Shown here piece by piece: positions 7,399-9,620 of a stretch of 9,620 bases of DNA. A model generated the notes under the pieces. It was not told where the DNA came from. It saw nothing but the letters and a program-made list of their open reading frames with translations, and did not search any database. How positions within the stretch are numbered: position 1 is the stretch's first letter; each line of letters opens with the position of its first letter. Location of the stretch: NCBI GenBank assembly GCA_003646505.1, contig QMKT01000059.1, positions 1 through 9,620 of the forward strand, given 5' to 3'. Source of the DNA: Campylobacterota bacterium (GTDB lineage Bacteria > Campylobacterota > Campylobacteria > Campylobacterales > Sulfurovaceae). The translations under genes were made by a program, and so were the position numbers.

Positions 7399-7485
7399 TA
7401 CAAAGCTGTTAAAGGTGATTATTCAAAATAATATAAACTATTCAGTCTCTTTACGGGACAACTCCTCACTCATGGTGTTATAGCA

Positions 7486-7518
7486 AAAGAAGGAGGCATC
7501 TACGATACTTCCTTCTTT
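7486..7518. terminator. Symmetric hairpin, possible bidirectional terminator
   Basis: The arms 7486-7500 and 7504-7518 pair over 15 positions with one mismatch (C7497/A7507) and one G-U pair, leaving a 3-nt loop. One arm is A-rich at its base (AAAGAAGGA) and the other T-rich (TCCTTCTTT), so each strand ends in pyrimidines. It lies 54 bp after the restored stop of the small repeat protein and about 240 bp beyond arsB, and could end either transcript. The U-tract is short and inside the stem. The rest of 7432-7755 holds only the possible peptide at 7580-7666. Confidence 0.45.
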
Positions 7519-7579
7519 GATCTATCAATAAAGGTGTAGAAAAACTCTTTGGATACAAAATGATTAACAGGAAGAATAT

Positions 7580-7666
7580 ATGGAAAAGTTAAAAATTACT
7601 CTTAATGTTGTAATTGCTTTATTACTTGTGGTCATAGCTGTTACTTTAATTACAATGGTAATATAG
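7580..7666 (+). CDS. Possible 28-residue single-span membrane peptide
   Basis: ATG at 7580 is preceded by AGGAAG at 5 nt. The reading is MEKLKITLNV followed by an uninterrupted hydrophobic helix (residues 8-28) ending at TAG 7664-7666. A charged start followed by one helix is the pattern of small membrane peptides. It is not recognised as any known one. It lies after the hairpin with no obvious promoter of its own, so it could be a gene remnant or a chance reading. Confidence 0.35.
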   Translation: MEKLKITLNVVIALLLVVIAVTLITMVI

Positions 7667-7755
7667 TCTACGACAAAACAAACTCTATTTCACCTACAAG
7701 TCCAAGATATGAATATGCATTCCCATCAAGATGATGATACAAACGAGAGAAAAGT

Positions 7756-9018
7756 TTATAGTAGCCCCAACAGTGCTACAAGTAGTACTGGTGGAGTTAT
7801 GACAAGCCCTACTTTCATATATTCACCCCAACCTATCTTGACCCCTTTTTGAGCAAGGACATGAAGCCAAAGCAGTGTCGCAAGAGAACCTATCGGTGTC
7901 ATTTTTGGTCCTAGGTTTGACCCTAGTATATTTGCATACACTAATGCTTCATTCCCCGCATAACCCACCTGGTCAATAGCAATATCCATGATCATAATGG
8001 TTGGCATATTGTTCATGATAGAAGAGATGATCGCAGCGAGGAAGCCCGTACCGATGATGGCAACTGCTTCACCTTGATGTGTAAGCATTTCTATCCAGGA
8101 AGCAATAATATCGGTAAAACCGGCATTTTTTAACCCATACACTACAATATAAAGTCCTATACTGAACCAAACAACCTGCCATGGTGCAGCCTTAATGGTC
8201 ACTATAGGTTTCACAGCCTTATAATAGGTAGCAATAGCCAAAAAGATCAAAGCACCGCCTAAAGCAAAAAGTGAGATAGGGAGATCATAGTGGTCCCCTA
8301 CAAAATACCCTATCATTAAAAATACCAGAAAAAACCAGCTTAGCTTAAACATGGTCTGGTTCTTGATGACAGAAGAAGCTTCAGGCAACAAGGCAACATC
8401 TACAGTTAACGGAATGTCTTTTCTAAAATAGACCCACAATACAGCGATAGAAGCAATGATACTCAAGAGATTGGGTAAGAACATATTTTTAGCATACTCC
8501 ATAAATCCAATGTCAAAATAACCTGCCGTAACAATGTTTGTCAAATTTGAGATAACCAATGGATTGGATGCACTGTCTCCAATAAACCCTCCCGCCATTA
8601 AAAAAGCAAAGATAGGCAGTGGTTTCATTTTAAGGTATTTCATTTTTGCCAATAAAATAGGTGTCAAGATCAGTGCGGCACCGTCATTGGCAAAAAATGC
8701 TGCAACCAATGCACCAAGCAGTAAAATGTAGACAAACATCTTGTTTCCGCTTCCTTTGCTAAGTTTCGCCATCTTGATAGCTGCCCATTCAAAAAAGCCT
8801 ATCTCATCGAGAACCAATGAAAGGATGATAATACCTATAAAAGCCAATGTTGCATCCCATACAATCTCTGTGACCGTGATCACATCATCAAAATCAACCA
8901 CACCCAAAGCCAATGCTACCATGGCGCCAATCACTGCTGTTGTTCCTATCTGCAAGCCTTTGGGTTGCCATACTACAAATACGAGTGTCGTTAAAAATAC
9001 GCTAAATGCGAGAATCAT
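7756..9018 (-). CDS. arsB: Arsenite efflux pump ArsB
   Basis: Inner-membrane arsenite (and antimonite) exporter of the ArsB/NhaD ion-transporter superfamily, 420 residues, close to the 429 of E. coli ArsB. Recognisable blocks: WQPKG (17-21), WDATLAFIGIIILSLVLDE (54-72), FFEWAA (75-80), FFANDGAALILTP (108-120), NPLVISNLTNIV (152-163), YFRKDIP (197-203), APWQVVWFSIGLYIVVYGL (278-296), SSIMNNMPT (332-340) and GPKMTPIGSLATLLWLHVL (370-388). Many hydrophobic segments, about 10-12 spans. The ATG follows AAAGGAAT. It is transcribed away from arsR and shares its operator region. ArsB works alone as a secondary exporter or with the ATPase ArsA; no arsA is visible here. Confidence 0.95.
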   Translation of the reverse strand: MILAFSVFLTTLVFVVWQPKGLQIGTTAVIGAMVALALGVVDFDDVITVTEIVWDATLAFIGIIILSLVLDEIGFFEWAAIKMAKLSKGSGNKMFVYILLLGALVAAFFANDGAALILTPILLAKMKYLKMKPLPIFAFLMAGGFIGDSASNPLVISNLTNIVTAGYFDIGFMEYAKNMFLPNLLSIIASIAVLWVYFRKDIPLTVDVALLPEASSVIKNQTMFKLSWFFLVFLMIGYFVGDHYDLPISLFALGGALIFLAIATYYKAVKPIVTIKAAPWQVVWFSIGLYIVVYGLKNAGFTDIIASWIEMLTHQGEAVAIIGTGFLAAIISSIMNNMPTIMIMDIAIDQVGYAGNEALVYANILGSNLGPKMTPIGSLATLLWLHVLAQKGVKIGWGEYMKVGLVITPPVLLVALLGLL

Positions 9019-9046
9019 TTCTATTCCTTTGTCTATATTGGGTAAA

Positions 9047-9052
9047 AGTATA
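9047..9052 (-). promoter_or_regulatory. Probable -10 box of arsB
   Basis: TATACT on the minus strand, 28 nt before the arsB start. No good -35 match is seen; the ArsR-type inverted repeat falls where a -35 region would be, so repressor binding would cover this promoter too. Confidence 0.45.
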
Positions 9053-9062
9053 TCGGAAATAC

Positions 9063-9078
9063 ATCAATATATCTTGAT
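9063..9078. promoter_or_regulatory. Predicted ArsR operator, ATCAA-N6-TTGAT
   Basis: An inverted repeat with perfect 5-bp arms and a 6-bp AT-rich spacer lies midway between the divergent arsB and arsR genes. ArsR/SmtB-family repressors bind imperfect AT-rich palindromes of this form. Its right arm is part of the arsR -35 box, so occupancy should block arsR-arsC, and it also covers the upstream part of the arsB promoter. Confidence 0.65.
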
Positions 9079-9101
9079 ATATATCTTAGTTTTGTTATAC
9101 T
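9074..9101 (+). promoter_or_regulatory. arsR-arsC promoter
   Basis: -35 TTGATA (9074-9079), 16-nt spacer and -10 TATACT (9096-9101) preceded by TGT (extended -10). Predicted start is near 9108, about 30 nt before the arsR ATG. Confidence 0.65.
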
Positions 9102-9137
9102 TCATTAAATCAAAAAACAAATAAAAGTGACGTAGAT

Positions 9138-9461
9138 ATGGATATATTTTTAAAAACAGTTTCTGCCCTTAATGATGAGACCAGAGTGCTCATATTACGT
9201 TTTTTAGACACACATGGTGATCTGTGTGTCTGTGACCTTCAAACCTCTCTTGATATGATCCAATCACGACTCTCACGACATCTGAAGATCTTAAAAGAAG
9301 CAGGTTTTTTACGTGTTGAAAGACGAGGAACCTGGGCATATTACTCTATTCGCTCACCTCTTGATAGATTTAGAACCGAAGCACTCGAAGAGATACGCCA
9401 CCTGGACATCACACTTCCCCCTCTCAAAAAGCTCTCACAAACAGGAGAATGCACACTATGA
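9138..9461 (+). CDS. arsR: Arsenic-responsive repressor ArsR
   Basis: Winged-helix repressor of the ArsR/SmtB family, 107 residues, acting as a dimer that leaves DNA when arsenite binds. The metalloid site is DLCVCDL (28-34) with Cys30 and Cys32. The third cysteine of the E. coli plasmid-type protein (ELCVCDLC, Cys37) is Gln35 here. The recognition helix is [15 protein letters not shown] (43-57), and the wing is [12 protein letters not shown] (60-71). One further cysteine (Cys105) is near the C-terminus. The ribosome site is weak (AGTGA). The stop overlaps the arsC start by 4 bp (ATGA), so the two are coupled. It very likely represses itself, arsC and the divergent arsB through the site at 9063-9078. 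Confidence 0.95.
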   Translation: MDIFLKTVSALNDETRVLILRFLDTHGDLCVCDLQTSLDMIQSRLSRHLKILKEAGFLRVERRGTWAYYSIRSPLDRFRTEALEEIRHLDITLPPLKKLSQTGECTL

Positions 9462-9620
9462 ATCAAAAAAAACAAGTACTGATCTTATGTACAGGAAACA
9501 GCTGCCGTTCTATTATGGCTGAAGCGATGCTCAATGCAAAGCTTGGTGATTGCCTCGAAGCGCAAAGTTCCGGTGTTAAAGCCAGTGGAAAGGTTAACCC
9601 TCATGCTCAAGCACTTTTAG
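9458..9620 (+). CDS. arsC: Arsenate reductase ArsC, low-molecular-weight phosphatase type, cut by window edge
   Basis: Cytoplasmic enzyme that reduces arsenate to arsenite for export by ArsB. Only the first 54 residues are in the window. The P-loop CTGNSCR (11-17) is the CX5R site of the low-molecular-weight tyrosine phosphatase fold, with Cys11 as nucleophile. It matches the thioredoxin-coupled S. aureus-type ArsC (CTGNSCRS) rather than the glutaredoxin-coupled E. coli type. The two further redox cysteines would lie beyond the edge, so a phosphatase relative cannot be fully excluded, but the ars context makes ArsC by far the best reading. The ATG overlaps the arsR stop, and the AGGAG ribosome site lies inside arsR. 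Confidence 0.92.
   Translation, partial: MNQKKQVLILCTGNSCRSIMAEAMLNAKLGDCLEAQSSGVKASGKVNPHAQALL

Noticed and set aside
7432..7530. Open stretch following the restored stop, read as degraded coding sequence
   Set aside because: Part of the apparent peptide is produced by the hairpin at 7486-7518, and no family resemblance or repeat continues there.
8741..9124. 127-residue plus-strand reading
   Set aside because: Antisense shadow of arsB running through the ars promoter region; no ribosome site or family features.

Overview
The window is AT-rich, densely packed bacterial DNA. Overall composition, TG-extended TATAAT-type -10 boxes without clear -35 boxes, and the look of the proteins suggest a Campylobacterota member (Sulfurovum/Sulfurimonas-like). 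This lineage call is an inference from style, not from a marker gene.

Layout. On the minus strand, positions 1-6801 hold a co-directional series, read right to left: a large MscS-family mechanosensitive channel (4540-6801), a cardiolipin synthase (3078-4493), an endonuclease/exonuclease/phosphatase (EEP) family protein overlapping it by one base (2332-3078), a DEAD-box RNA helicase (1018-2256), and an AI-2E/PerM-family membrane protein running off the left edge (1-921). The first three look like one operon concerned with the envelope: a tension-gated channel, a phospholipid-making enzyme and a partner hydrolase. The helicase may be read through or have its own promoter. The AI-2E protein has its own clear promoter.

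Positions 6802-7755 are gene-poor. They hold a strong plus-strand promoter, a small secreted repeat protein that appears broken by a one-base deletion in a run of seven A, a symmetric hairpin (possible bidirectional terminator), and a possible 28-residue membrane peptide.

Positions 7756-9620 are an arsenic-resistance locus: arsB (minus) diverges from arsR-arsC (plus). The shared 119-bp promoter region contains an ATCAA-N6-TTGAT operator over the arsR -35 box. ArsR should repress both directions, ArsC reduces arsenate to arsenite and ArsB exports it. arsC is cut by the right edge.

Main unexpected observations: (1) a 39-bp promoter block, 34/39 identical, occurs at two unrelated genes and carries an 11-bp-spaced direct repeat TGATAGA; (2) the cardiolipin synthase has no ATG/GTG/TTG able to give a full-length protein, and a well-placed Shine-Dalgarno points to an ATC codon; (3) the small secreted protein has a tandem repeat whose second copy is out of frame, with synonymous differences between copies. 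I found no clearly new defence, mobile or biosynthetic system.
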